Assembly (NCBI RefSeq): GCF_003150835.1 | Contig: NZ_CP029479.1 | Location: forward strand, 248,001 to 312,000 | Length of the DNA: 64,000 bases | Direction: 5' to 3' | DNA from: Phenylobacterium parvum | GTDB lineage: Bacteria; Pseudomonadota; Alphaproteobacteria; Caulobacterales; Caulobacteraceae | In this document: positions 36,602 to 45,243 of the stretch, piece by piece | Layout: every line of letters starts with the position of its first letter | Numbering within the stretch: position 1 is the first letter of the stretch | Notes under the pieces: generated by a model | What the model was told of the DNA's origin: nothing | Seen by the model: the letters and a program-made list of their open reading frames with translations, nothing else | Databases searched by the model: none | Made by a program: the position numbers and the translations under genes

Positions 36602-37045
36602 TCAGGGCCTCGCCTTCCGGGGGAGGGCGGCGGCCTCCTCGGGGGTCAGCCGTGTGATGGCGCGAACCGGGCATCGGTCGATACCGACCGGGCCCCGAAC
36701 GAGTACGGTGGCGTCCACCGGATCGCAGATGGAGGAAGAGCCGCGGCTGTCGATGGCGATGCGGCTCTCCCAGTCGAGGTCGGGGCAGCGGCCCATCATT
36801 TCGAGCCGGAAGACCTCCTTGCTGCGGACCCTCAGGTAAAGGGTCTTGTCGTCCGGTGCAGCGAAACCCCGGATGTCCCGGTTGAAGAAGCAGGCGCGCT
36901 CAGGCTTTGCGGCTTCGGCCTTGGCGGCCTCGGGCGGGCTGGAGGCGGGCGGGCTTGAGGCGGGCGAGGCGGACTGGCCCTGGGCGAAGGCGGCGCCTGC
37001 CACTCCGAGGGTAAGGGCTGCGGCCAGGATGAGCTTGGGGTTCAT
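36602..37045 (-). CDS. DUF6491 family secreted protein
   Basis: A 147-residue exported protein of unknown function. The signal peptide (about 1-21, ending A-F-A) is followed by a low-complexity Ser/Pro/Ala linker (S-P-P-A-S-S-P-P, about 30-38), then a conserved globular part beginning A-C-F-F-N-R-D-I-R-G-F and containing Cys52, Cys87, Cys107 and Cys124, which probably form two disulfides. This matches DUF6491, found mostly in Caulobacterales and Sphingomonadales. It lies downstream of mnmC on the same strand with a 79-bp gap. Confidence 0.8.
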   Translation of the reverse strand: MNPKLILAAALTLGVAGAAFAQGQSASPASSPPASSPPEAAKAEAAKPERACFFNRDIRGFAAPDDKTLYLRVRSKEVFRLEMMGRCPDLDWESRIAIDSRGSSSICDPVDATVLVRGPVGIDRCPVRAITRLTPEEAAALPRKARP

Positions 37046-37124
37046 GCAGGGGCTCCTTCGATTTTCGTCGTTTCCTTACCATTCTCTCTTGGGCGGGATA
37101 ATGGCGCCCTTCGGAACTCCCCGG

Positions 37125-38900
37125 TTACCGCAGGTTCTCGCGCCCCGGATCCAGGAGCGCCGCCAGGTCTGCGGGCAGGGGGGAGGGCGCGCCCAGGACC
37201 CTTGCAGCGACATGCTCGCCGAGGAGGGGGCTCCAGGTCAGTCCCCGCGATCCCAATCCGCCCAGGACGAAGAGGCCGAGGGCGCCGGGGATCCCGCCCG
37301 CCAGGGGCAGGTGATCCCGGGTGGTCGCCCGGACCCGGGCGCGACCGCCGAGAGGGCGGGCCTCCAGCGCGGCGGCGAGGGCCGGCCGCGCCTGGGCCAA
37401 GGTCTGCAGGTTGGCCTGATGGTCCGCCTCGGTGACTTCGGTCCCGGTCTCGCCGCGCCGGAAGGTGGCGCCGAAGAGGAAACCCTGCGCGGTCGGGGCA
37501 AGGTAGCCTCCCCAACCCGCGCCGCGCAGGAGCGCTGCGCCCCCGCCCTCGACCCAGCTCGCCTGTCCTCGCACCGGCAGGACCGGCGCCTCGGTCCAGA
37601 GCCCGGAAAGGTCGGCGCCGGTGGCCAGCACGACCCGCCCGAAGACCCGGGTCTCGCCGCCCGCCATCGTCAGGCGCCAGCCATCCGGGATCGGCGCCAG
37701 GCTCTCGACCCGTCCGGCAAGGGGGTCGGCGCACCAGGCGACCAGGACCTTGCGCGGGTCCAGGCTCAGGGCGCCGGGCTGGTCGAGGCCGGTCCGGTCG
37801 GTGGCCTCGCCCAGACGGGCGGAGGCTCCGGCGGGGTCCAGGACCTCCAGTACGCCCTCGGGAAACAGGTCTGAGCCGGCGATCCGGGCGAAGCGCGCCG
37901 GATCCCGCGCATTGGCCGCCAGCTGCAGCACCCCACGGGCAAGGATTGCATCCGGCAGGCCGGAATAGACGTCCAGCGCCCGCAGGAAGGCCTGGGCGGC
38001 CAGCCGCGCGACAGGGCCCAGGCCGGCATCGAGGCGCGGGGTGACAAGCCCCGCCGGATTTCCGGATGCGCCGGCGCCGGGCGCCCCGGCCTCGAACTGG
38101 ACCGTCTCCACGCCCAGTGCCTCCAGGGCGCGCCTGACCGAGGCGCCGGCGATCCCCGCGCCGATCACCGCCACGGGGCCGGCGGGGGGCGGATCGCCGC
38201 CCGTCCCGGGCCGGCGGGCCTCAAGCCGCTCGCGCTTGCGGCCATGGCCTGGCGCCCGGCGAACCTCGAACCCGGCGGCCTCCAGCCCGCGCCGCACGGC
38301 GCCCGCCACGGTGAAGGTCCCTGCCTGCGCGCCCGGCGCCGACCGTGCGGCGACCGCCTGCAGGACTTCCTCGCGCCACATGGCGGGATTGAGGGCCGGG
38401 GCGAAGCCGTCGAGGAACCAGGCGTCTGCGCGACCCTCCCAGGCGGCCAGGGCCTCGCCGGCCTCCATGAGGGCGAGGTCCAGGACTGCGTGGACTTCGG
38501 GCAGCTCGATCCGGTGAAAGCCCCGCCGCGCCTCCGGCCACCGGTCGAGGAGAAGATTCGCGAGGGGGGCGAGCGCAGGCCAGGCGGCCAGCGCCCGGGC
38601 GGCGTCCGCCTTCGGCATGAGGTGGGCCTCGACGCTGAAGACGTGCAGCCTTCCCCCCGGCGGCCCCTCGCGCCGCCAGAGGTCCAGCAGGGCCAGGATG
38701 TTGAGCCCGGTCCCGAAGCCCAGTTCCCCGACCGTGAACTGTCGCCGCCCCGCCCAGGCGTCCGGCAGTCCGCAGCCCTCGAGAAACACCGTCCGGGCCT
38801 CCGACAGGCCGTCGTCGGCGCCGAAATAGGCATCGCCGTAAAGCACGGAGCGCGGGCGTCCGTCCTCGGTCCAGGCGATCGGCGAAGGGGTCGCGGTCAT
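37125..38900 (-). CDS. mnmC: bifunctional tRNA (mnm5s2U34) methyltransferase / FAD-dependent oxidoreductase
   Basis: MnmC finishes the 5-methylaminomethyl group of tRNA wobble uridine: the FAD domain removes carboxymethyl from cmnm5U, the methyltransferase domain then methylates nm5U. The 591-residue protein shows an N-terminal methyltransferase domain (about 1-235) with G-E-L-G-F-G-T-G-L-N and W-F-L-D-G-F-A-P-A-L-N-P-x-M-W, then an FAD domain with V-I-G-A-G-I-A-G-A-S (about 246-255) and the C-terminal F-V-L-G-G-L-G-S-R-G-L-T-W-S-P. Both catalytic halves are complete. The modified base is also the target of MnmH, whose gene at 28.8 kb is broken. Confidence 0.95.
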   Translation of the reverse strand: MTATPSPIAWTEDGRPRSVLYGDAYFGADDGLSEARTVFLEGCGLPDAWAGRRQFTVGELGFGTGLNILALLDLWRREGPPGGRLHVFSVEAHLMPKADAARALAAWPALAPLANLLLDRWPEARRGFHRIELPEVHAVLDLALMEAGEALAAWEGRADAWFLDGFAPALNPAMWREEVLQAVAARSAPGAQAGTFTVAGAVRRGLEAAGFEVRRAPGHGRKRERLEARRPGTGGDPPPAGPVAVIGAGIAGASVRRALEALGVETVQFEAGAPGAGASGNPAGLVTPRLDAGLGPVARLAAQAFLRALDVYSGLPDAILARGVLQLAANARDPARFARIAGSDLFPEGVLEVLDPAGASARLGEATDRTGLDQPGALSLDPRKVLVAWCADPLAGRVESLAPIPDGWRLTMAGGETRVFGRVVLATGADLSGLWTEAPVLPVRGQASWVEGGGAALLRGAGWGGYLAPTAQGFLFGATFRRGETGTEVTEADHQANLQTLAQARPALAAALEARPLGGRARVRATTRDHLPLAGGIPGALGLFVLGGLGSRGLTWSPLLGEHVAARVLGAPSPLPADLAALLDPGRENLR

Positions 38901-39004
38901 GGGTGGCGACCTAGTCCCGGCGCGGCTCCCCCTGCAAGGGCATCCTTGAGGGTGCGCGTCCCGCGCCGAGGGTTTACAAGGGCCGGCAGGGGAGACCGCC
39001 GTCC

Positions 39005-39895
39005 ATGTCCAGCACCGTTCCGGCTTTCGATTTCCGCCGCCTGCGCTTCGACCTTCCCTCGGTCGGTGGATACGGGACGGCCATCGAGATGGGCCCCCCG
39101 GACCGGCCGGTGGACATCGTCTTCTCCCACGCCAATGGCTTCAACGCCCTGACCTACCGCTCTATCCTGGGCCCCCTGACCGACCGGCTGAGGATCGTCG
39201 CCGTCGACCAGCGCGGGCACGGCCTGTCCGGCCTGCCGCCCCGTCTCGAGGACCCGGCCCGCAACTGGTACGACCTGGTCCCGGACCTGAAGGCCGTCCT
39301 GGAGGTCCTCGACATCCGCGACGCCGTCCTGGGCGGTCATTCCATGGGCGGCACGATCAGCCTGATGGCGGCGGCCGAGAGCCCCGGGCGGGTGCGCGGG
39401 ATCGCCCTGTTCGACCCGGTCATCATGCCGCCCGGCTTCGCCGCCGAGAACCAGAACCGTCCCCTGACCGGTGACAATCCCCTCCTGCAGGGCGCCCTGC
39501 GCCGACGGCCTGTGTTTCCCAGCCGGGAGGCCGTCCTCGCCTCCTACAGCGGCAAGGGCGCCTTCCGCGCCTGGACCCCCGACATGCTGGCGGACTACGT
39601 CGAGGACGGTTTCCACGACACGCCCACGGGCGAGGTCGAGCTGAACTGCCAGCCGGCGTGGGAGGCCTCGAACTTCGCCAGCCATGGCCATGACCCCTGG
39701 CCCTCCTTCCAGGCGGCGGCGGTCCCGATCCGGATCCTCAAGGCGGAGACGGGGTCGACCTGCCGCTCCGACGGCCACGAGGCGGCCCTGACCGCCGACG
39801 GGCGGATCCGCCTGGAGGTCATTCCGGGCACGACCCACTTCCTGCCCATGGAGCGGCCGGATCTTGTCCGTCAGACCCTGGCCGACCTGCTCTAG
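39005..39895 (+). CDS. alpha/beta hydrolase
   Basis: A 296-residue hydrolase. H-A-N-G-F-N (about 43-48) forms the oxyanion loop, V-D-Q-R-G-H-G-L-S follows, the nucleophile elbow is G-H-S-M-G-G (about 114-119), and G-T-T-H-F-L-P-M (near 278) provides the catalytic His. A Trp-rich lid region lies between. The substrate is not identifiable; H-A-N-G-F in this position is common in alphaproteobacterial esterases. It is divergent from mnmC with a 104-bp gap. Confidence 0.9.
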   Translation: MSSTVPAFDFRRLRFDLPSVGGYGTAIEMGPPDRPVDIVFSHANGFNALTYRSILGPLTDRLRIVAVDQRGHGLSGLPPRLEDPARNWYDLVPDLKAVLEVLDIRDAVLGGHSMGGTISLMAAAESPGRVRGIALFDPVIMPPGFAAENQNRPLTGDNPLLQGALRRRPVFPSREAVLASYSGKGAFRAWTPDMLADYVEDGFHDTPTGEVELNCQPAWEASNFASHGHDPWPSFQAAAVPIRILKAETGSTCRSDGHEAALTADGRIRLEVIPGTTHFLPMERPDLVRQTLADLL

Positions 39896-39952
39896 GCGCA
39901 AGGTTCGGGGACAGCGGAGAGGTCATTCACCCTTTCCGCCGCGCGGCGCGCG

Positions 39953-39999
39953 TCACCTCCCCCAAAGGCGAGCTCCGACCGGAGGCCGGTGAGGGGCCG
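39953..39999 (+). repeat. intergenic palindromic repeat, copy 3 (truncated and degenerate)
   Basis: CACCTCCCCCAAAGGCGAGCT, then CCGACCGGAGGCCGGTGAGGGGCC, corresponds to the right half of copy 1 with several changes. It sits between the convergent hydrolase and thioesterase genes. Confidence 0.55.
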
Positions 40000-40005
40000 T
40001 GATTG

Positions 40006-40938
40006 CTAGAGACCGATCCCGGCGATCGCCCGGCTTCGGAACTCCTCCTGGGCGGCTTCGGTGATGTTCACCACCTTTCGGGCGTCGAGGTCGAAGCTGA
40101 TCACCACCGCCTCGGCGCTGGCCCAGGGCAGGCCGGTCACGGGATCCAGCATCCAGTGGAAGACCCGCCGGGTCCGGGCGTTGCAGTCTGCAAAACCTGA
40201 GCGGACCTCCAAATGGTCGCCGGCGACCGGCCAGCCGTGGTGGGCGACCCGGTACTCCAGGACGGCGCCGCCGATCCGCCGGGGCGGCTCGCCGGGCGCA
40301 GCCTCCGGCCCGGGCCGGGTCGGGCCGAACAGCCGGGCCACGCCGTCGGAAACCCTGCCGATGAACATCTCCGGCCGCATCCGGCCGAAGACGTCCAGCT
40401 CATCGGCGCGGACGGTCCCGAGGCCGATCCGGGTCATGCCGTTCGCCTCGGCGAAGGCGAGGCTGGCCCGGGTCTCCTGCAGGGGCGACAGGTCGATGCT
40501 GCGGGGGGCGGCGAAGTCCGGGACCTCGACGGCCAGCGGGGCGCAGGCGGCGCGGATCCGCCCTGGCCAGGGAAAGGGCCGCAGGTCCGAGGCGGTGGCG
40601 TGCTCGACCCGGATGCGGAAGGTGGCCGCCGGCGTTCCGTCGGCATGGCGCAGGATCACCAGGAGATCGGCGTCGGCCTCGCCCAGGGCGACCACGCCGC
40701 CTGAGGCCCACAGGCAGGCGCCCGCCGTCGCCTCGCGCAGGAAACGCATGTGCAGGTCCCGGATGAGCAGGGTGGCCCCGCCGCTACGGGCGAAGGCGTC
40801 GGGCATGCCCATCCTCCGCGATAGGCCAGCCAGGGCCTCCATCGCCTTGGTCACCCAGAAGCGGACGTTCAGGTGACCCATCTCGTCGCATTCCCAGGTG
40901 TTGACGCCGCCGCTCCACACCTCCACCGTTTCTTCCAA
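40006..40938 (-). CDS. acyl-CoA thioesterase-like protein (tandem hot-dog)
   Basis: A protein of about 310 residues with two hot-dog half-domains: the first begins T-W-E-C-D-E-M-G-H-L-N-V-R-F-W (about 14-28), which is the typical 4-hydroxybenzoyl-CoA thioesterase-like D-x-x-G-H-x-N motif, and the second begins V-R-A-D-E-L-D-V-F-G-R-M-R-P. No ATG or GTG lies at the natural N-terminus. A TTG at 40938 preceded by GGGGAG at a 6-bp spacing is the best start; the first in-frame ATG upstream would lie inside the cytochrome b561 gene. The substrate is unknown. The gene is divergent from that cytochrome gene. Confidence 0.8.
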   Translation of the reverse strand: MEETVEVWSGGVNTWECDEMGHLNVRFWVTKAMEALAGLSRRMGMPDAFARSGGATLLIRDLHMRFLREATAGACLWASGGVVALGEADADLLVILRHADGTPAATFRIRVEHATASDLRPFPWPGRIRAACAPLAVEVPDFAAPRSIDLSPLQETRASLAFAEANGMTRIGLGTVRADELDVFGRMRPEMFIGRVSDGVARLFGPTRPGPEAAPGEPPRRIGGAVLEYRVAHHGWPVAGDHLEVRSGFADCNARTRRVFHWMLDPVTGLPWASAEAVVISFDLDARKVVNITEAAQEEFRSRAIAGIGL

Positions 40939-40986
40939 GACCGGCTCCCCTTCGCCGCGATCGCCCGATTCCCCGGAGGTTAGGCC

Positions 40987-41802
40987 CTGAAGCCCGAGGC
41001 GGCCAGTTCCCAGACCCGCAAGCCGCCCGCGCCGGGCGGCTTTACGCGCCTGGCCCACGCCCTGATCGCTGCGGCCGTCCTGGTGCTTCTGCCCAGCGGC
41101 CTGCAGATCTTCAACGCCCATCCGGCCCTCTACACGGGCGAGACCTCGCGCTTCGGCTCAGCCTGGATGGAGATCGGCTCGCGGGAACGGGGCGAGGATA
41201 TCGAGGGCTACCTGCGGCTCGGCGGACGCGAGTTCACGACCACCGGCGTCCTGGGATGGTCCGGCGCCCCGGGTGAGCGGGAAAAGCGGGCCTTTCCCGC
41301 CTGGACGACCCTGCCGGGCTACCAGTCCCTGGCGACCGGGCGGAACTGGCACCTGGCGGCCGCCTGGGTCCTGGGCCTGGCCCTCGCCGGGTATCTGGCC
41401 GTGGGCCTTGCGGGCGGAAGGCTCTGGCGCACGCTCCTGCCGACGCCAGGCATGCTTGCGCCCAGGGCCATCCTGGCCGACCTCGTCGCCCACCTGAAGC
41501 TTCGGCCCCCGGCGCCGGAGGGGGGTTACAACCTCCTGCAGAGGCTGGCCTACCTCATTGTGGTCGCCTTCGTCCTGCCGGCGATGATCCTCTCGGGTCT
41601 CGCCATGTCCCCCGCCGTCCACGCCGCCGCGCCCTGGACGGGCGACATCTTTGGCGGTCGCCAGTCCGCCCGCTCGGCCCATTTCCTTGGAACGCTCATC
41701 CTGGTCCTGTTCTTCACCGCGCACATGGTCATGCTCCTCCTGAGCCAGCCCCTCCAGCGCCTGCGCACGATGACCCTCGGCCGCCGGGGGGACCCGTCAT
41801 GA
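40987..41802 (+). CDS. cytochrome b561-type membrane subunit with candidate CTG start
   Basis: A four-helix haem b membrane protein of about 271 residues that passes electrons to the molybdopterin protein encoded next. The first helix, R-L-A-H-A-L-I-A-A-A-V-L-V-L, with its haem-binding His, lies upstream of the first GTG (41083), so a start there would remove it. In frame upstream, CTG at 40987 is 6 bp after GGAGGT (40975-40980) and directly after an in-frame stop, which makes it the best start. Later helices include W-H-L-A-A-A-W-V-L-G-L-A-L-A-G-Y and F-T-A-H-M-V-M-L-L-L. The stop overlaps the next gene by ATGA. Confidence 0.8.
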   Translation: MKPEAASSQTRKPPAPGGFTRLAHALIAAAVLVLLPSGLQIFNAHPALYTGETSRFGSAWMEIGSRERGEDIEGYLRLGGREFTTTGVLGWSGAPGEREKRAFPAWTTLPGYQSLATGRNWHLAAAWVLGLALAGYLAVGLAGGRLWRTLLPTPGMLAPRAILADLVAHLKLRPPAPEGGYNLLQRLAYLIVVAFVLPAMILSGLAMSPAVHAAAPWTGDIFGGRQSARSAHFLGTLILVLFFTAHMVMLLLSQPLQRLRTMTLGRRGDPS

Positions 41803-42569
41803 GCAGCTCGCGCCGCACCTGGCTGAAGGGGCTCGCCGCCACCGGGGCCGCCGCCCTTGCCTCGGCCTGCGACCGGATCGCCGGAGACCCCGCGGTGCGC
41901 GCGGGCCTAAGGGGCGCCGAGCGCCTCAACCACGGTCTTCACCGGGTGCTCTTCGACCGTCGAACCCTGGCGCGCGAGTATCCGGACAGCGCGATCTCGG
42001 CCGTCTTCCGCGCCAACGGTTCCATTGACCCGGGCGATCCGCTCTACCGGCGACTGGCCGCTGGCGGGTTTGCGGACTACCGCCTGGTGGTGGACGGCCT
42101 GGTCGAGCGGCCCCTGTCCCTGGATATCGCCTCCCTCCGGGCCCTGCCGTCCCGAAGCCAGGTCACCCGGCATGACTGTGTCGAGGGCTGGTCCGCCATC
42201 GCGCGCTGGACAGGGGCCCGGCTCGCCCCGGTCCTGGAGCAGGCGGGGCTGAAGCCGGAGGCTCGCTTCCTGGTCTTCCACTGTTTTGACACCCTGGACC
42301 CCGAGGCCGGCGCGGATGGCCGCTATTACGAGAGCATCGACCTGGTGGACGCCCTGCATCCCCAGACTCTGCTCGCCTACGAGATGAACGGCTCGCCCCT
42401 CAGCATCGCCCATGGCGCGCCGGTCCGGCTCCGGGTGGAGCGCCAGCTGGGCTACAAGCACGCCAAGTATGTCTCGCGGATCGAGGCCGTCGCCGACTTC
42501 AGCCACATCTCGGGCGGCAGGGGCGGCTTCTGGGAGGACCGCGGCTATGAGTGGTACGCGGGGATCTGA
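41799..42569 (+). CDS. molybdopterin-dependent oxidoreductase (sulfite oxidase / MsrP fold)
   Basis: A 256-residue exported enzyme with one molybdopterin-binding domain. The signal S-S-R-R-T-W-L-K-G-L (3-12) is Tat-type with a twin Arg. The Moco-binding H-D-C-V-E-G-W-S-A-I-A-R-W (about 125-137) supplies the Cys ligand of Mo. Y-Y-E-S-I-D, L-L-A-Y-E-M-N-G-S-P-L and G-A-P-V-R-L-R-V-E follow, as in sulfite oxidase-like proteins. It is translationally coupled to its cytochrome b561 partner (ATGA). The physiological substrate is unknown, with MsrP-like sulfoxide reduction one possibility. ModABC lies 9 kb away. Confidence 0.9.
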   Translation: MSSSRRTWLKGLAATGAAALASACDRIAGDPAVRAGLRGAERLNHGLHRVLFDRRTLAREYPDSAISAVFRANGSIDPGDPLYRRLAAGGFADYRLVVDGLVERPLSLDIASLRALPSRSQVTRHDCVEGWSAIARWTGARLAPVLEQAGLKPEARFLVFHCFDTLDPEAGADGRYYESIDLVDALHPQTLLAYEMNGSPLSIAHGAPVRLRVERQLGYKHAKYVSRIEAVADFSHISGGRGGFWEDRGYEWYAGI

Positions 42570-42590
42570 TCGACCCCCGCGCCCGTGATC

Positions 42591-43652
42591 TCAGCCGGCC
42601 TTGGCGAACAGGTCCGCCCAGCGGCGCTTGCGGCGCGTCTTCCAGGAGCCCCGGTGCCAGGCGTCCGAGGCGATGAGCGGGACCACCGTGGTGGCCTCGG
42701 CGAACACCATCTGCTCCCAGGTCACGTCGACCTTGCCCCAGGAGCAGGCCTCCTTGAGGGTCGAGGACGAGCAGGCGCCATCGCGCACATCGGCCACGGT
42801 GATCTGGACCGCGTACTTGTGCATCTCGGCCTCGTGCCCAAGGATCTCCGCGCAGACCACCGTGTCCTGGGCGAAGTTCTTGGGCACTCCGCCGCCGACC
42901 ATGAACAGGCCCGTCGTCCCCGCCGCCAGCTTGATGTCGGTCAGTTCGCGGAAGTCGGCGATGGCGTCGATGGTCAGGTAGGGCTTGCCCGCCTTCATGC
43001 GCTCGACCTGGTGCTTGACCAGGCCGAAGCCGGCCGAGGAGTCGGTGAAGGCCGGGCAGAAGATCGGGACGCCCTCGTGGAAGGCGGTCTCGATCAGGGA
43101 GGCGGGCTTGCGGGCGTTGCCGGCGGCCAGCCAGCGGCCCATCTCGTGGATGAACTCACGGCTGGAATAGGGCCGCGGCTCCAGCAGGTTGGCGATCTCG
43201 TAGATCGCCTCGTCGCACTTCTGGAGCTCTTCCTCGTCGATGTAGGTGTCGTAGATGCGGTCGATGTAGAGCTCGCGCAGGTCGCGGTCGTCCACGTTCG
43301 ACTGGGCCTGATAGTGCCGGAAGCCCAGGGCCTCGAAGAAGTCCATGTCGATGATGGAGGCGCCCGTCGAGACGATGGCGTCGATCATCCCGTACTTCAC
43401 CATGTCCCGGTAGATGTGCATGCAGCCGCCGGCGCTGGTCGAGCCCGCCAGGGTCAGCCAGGTCGAGCAGTCCGCATCCTCAAGGGACATGGACCAGATA
43501 TCCGCGGCGCGGGCGGTGTCGCGGCTGGTGAAGCTCATGGCCCGCATGGCGTCGATCACCGGCCGGGCGTCGTACTGGTCGATGGCCACATGCTCGACCT
43601 TGGACGAGAGGAGCTCTTCCTTGCGGTTCGTGTTCGGGGTTTCAGCGTTCAT
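42591..43652 (-). CDS. deoxyhypusine synthase-like protein (polyamine biosynthesis)
   Basis: A 353-residue NAD-dependent enzyme of the deoxyhypusine synthase fold. Bacteria lack eIF5A, and bacterial relatives instead make homospermidine-type polyamines, in some cases from agmatine through a bis-guanidino intermediate. N-terminal L-T-L-A-G-S-T-S-A-G-G, then V-S-T-G-A-S (94-99) for NAD, and the catalytic Lys307 in S-W-G-K are present, so the enzyme should be active. It follows an ornithine/lysine decarboxylase gene on the same strand with a hairpin between, which supports a polyamine role. The precise product cannot be read from the sequence. Confidence 0.88.
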   Translation of the reverse strand: MNAETPNTNRKEELLSSKVEHVAIDQYDARPVIDAMRAMSFTSRDTARAADIWSMSLEDADCSTWLTLAGSTSAGGCMHIYRDMVKYGMIDAIVSTGASIIDMDFFEALGFRHYQAQSNVDDRDLRELYIDRIYDTYIDEEELQKCDEAIYEIANLLEPRPYSSREFIHEMGRWLAAGNARKPASLIETAFHEGVPIFCPAFTDSSAGFGLVKHQVERMKAGKPYLTIDAIADFRELTDIKLAAGTTGLFMVGGGVPKNFAQDTVVCAEILGHEAEMHKYAVQITVADVRDGACSSSTLKEACSWGKVDVTWEQMVFAEATTVVPLIASDAWHRGSWKTRRKRRWADLFAKAG

Positions 43653-43697
43653 TCTCTTCAGGTCTCCGGAGAGGTGAGCGCCCGTCGCAAAGGGAAG

Positions 43698-43729
43698 GGC
43701 GCGGTCGGGACGGAGCGACCGACCGCGCC
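43698..43729 (-). terminator. hairpin between the decarboxylase and deoxyhypusine-synthase-like genes
   Basis: A perfect 11-bp stem (GGCGCGGTCGG / CCGACCGCGCC) with a 10-base loop lies 23 bp after the decarboxylase stop. On the minus strand only a weak T-rich tail (CTTCCCTTTG) follows, so it may be a leaky terminator or an mRNA-stabilising hairpin. Confidence 0.5.
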
Positions 43730-43751
43730 AGGAAAGGGCGGCGCCTTGCGG

Positions 43752-45005
43752 CTACTTCTTGCGCCGCTTGCGGCCTCGGGCCTTGGACAGGCGGACCACG
43801 TTCTGGACCTCTGAGCGCGGCGACGGGATCGAGCGCCGGGCCAGGCCGAACATGGAGGCCGCCGGAGCGTCGTCACAGGCCACCGTCTCAATGGCGCCGA
43901 AGCCGTTGAACCGGGTGGCCATGGTCACGCCGTAGGCGCCCAGCATGCCGATCTCGATGAAGTCGCCTTCATTGACATCCTCGGGCAGCCAGAAGGGGCC
44001 GGGCATGTGATCGATGGCGTCGCAGGTCGGGCCGTAGAAGCGGAAGGGCCGCAGGGCGCCCTCCATTTCCCGGACCTCGCCGCCGGCCGACCGGATCGCC
44101 TTGACCGGGAAGGGCCAGCGGGCGTGCGCGGCGTCGAACAGGCCGCCGTAAGCGCCGTCGTTGAGGTAAAGGGCGTCGCCCTTGCGCAGCTCCACGCAGG
44201 TGAGGATGGAGGAGGCCTCGGCCACGAGGGCCCGCCCCGGCTCGCACCACAGCTCGGTGGTCTCGTGCACCATCATCTCGGCAAAGCCGCGCTGGATGGC
44301 GTCGAAATAGTCCTCCAGGGCCGGCGGGGTCATGCCGGGATAGATGGACGGGAAGCCGCCGCCGACATCGACCACATCCGCCAGGACGCCGGCGCGCACC
44401 AGGGCGCGCGAGGCCTGGGCCATGGCCGCGTTGTAGGCGGTAGGCCGCATGCACTGGCTTCCGACGTGGAAGGACACGCCCATCAGGTCCTGGGTCGCCC
44501 GGCGGGCGGCGAGCAGGAGCGAGGGCGCCTGGTGCTGGTCGACGCCGAACTTTCCGGCCAAGGAATAGGCCGCGCCCTCGGCCTGGACCGCCAGGCGGAC
44601 GATCAGGTTCAGGTCCTTGGCGCCTTCGGTGACGGCGAGGATCTTCTCGAGCTCTTCCTGGGAGTCGAGGGCGAAGGTCCGCACGCCATGGTCGAAGTAG
44701 GCGGCGCGGATCGCCGCCCGGCTCTTGACCGGATGCATGAAGGCCAGCCGCGCATCAGGCGCATGCGCCCGCACGAGCTCGATCTCGGGAACCGAAGCCA
44801 CGTCGAATGCGGAGACGCCGTTCGCCGCCAGGGCCTGGATGACCCACGGAGACGGATTCGCCTTCACCGCATAGAAGACGTCGCCCTTGAAATTGTCCTG
44901 GAACCAGCGCGCCGCTAGGGCCGCCGCAGCCGGTCGCGCAATTGCGACGGGATGCTCAGGCGACCGCTCACGGACCAGGTCCAGGGGCGTATGGTACGTC
45001 TGCAC
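43752..45005 (-). CDS. type III PLP-dependent ornithine/lysine decarboxylase
   Basis: A 417-residue alanine-racemase-fold decarboxylase of the eukaryotic ODC type found in Alphaproteobacteria. Y-A-V-K-A-N-P-S-P (about 48-56) carries the PLP Lys, H-V-G-S-Q-C (about 176-181) and D-V-G-G-G-F-P (about 213-219) bind phosphate, and G-P-T-C-D-A-I-D has the catalytic Cys of the dimer interface. The best start is GTG 45005 (reading M-Q-T-Y-H-T-P-L-D-L-V); the frame continues far upstream as an antisense shadow. The C-terminal tail is extremely basic (R-G-R-K-R-R-K-K). It provides putrescine or cadaverine for the following polyamine enzyme. Ornithine versus lysine preference is not decidable. Confidence 0.92.
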   Translation of the reverse strand: MQTYHTPLDLVRERSPEHPVAIARPAAAALAARWFQDNFKGDVFYAVKANPSPWVIQALAANGVSAFDVASVPEIELVRAHAPDARLAFMHPVKSRAAIRAAYFDHGVRTFALDSQEELEKILAVTEGAKDLNLIVRLAVQAEGAAYSLAGKFGVDQHQAPSLLLAARRATQDLMGVSFHVGSQCMRPTAYNAAMAQASRALVRAGVLADVVDVGGGFPSIYPGMTPPALEDYFDAIQRGFAEMMVHETTELWCEPGRALVAEASSILTCVELRKGDALYLNDGAYGGLFDAAHARWPFPVKAIRSAGGEVREMEGALRPFRFYGPTCDAIDHMPGPFWLPEDVNEGDFIEIGMLGAYGVTMATRFNGFGAIETVACDDAPAASMFGLARRSIPSPRSEVQNVVRLSKARGRKRRKK

Positions 45006-45243
45006 CTCACGCAACCCCCAACGGATTGTTGAACCCAATCCGGCGTTAGCAGCGCTTTTGAGGACATCGGGTCCGCCGGAGCGCGGTGCATTAGGGCCTG
45101 ACGCCCCCCATGTAAAGTGACAATTTCCCCCTGATTTGCTTGCTTGGCGCTGCAGGCTGGACCGGCGCCGCCGTGGCGTGCGAAGAAGCGGCCGCAGGGG
45201 CCGCGGGGCGGCCCGCCTTGCGGACACGAGGACAAAGCCACGC

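Noticed and set aside
45105..45130. Pho box before phnC (TTGTCAC on the minus strand)
   Set aside because: Only one half-site is good and the second 7-mer, 11 bp on, does not match.
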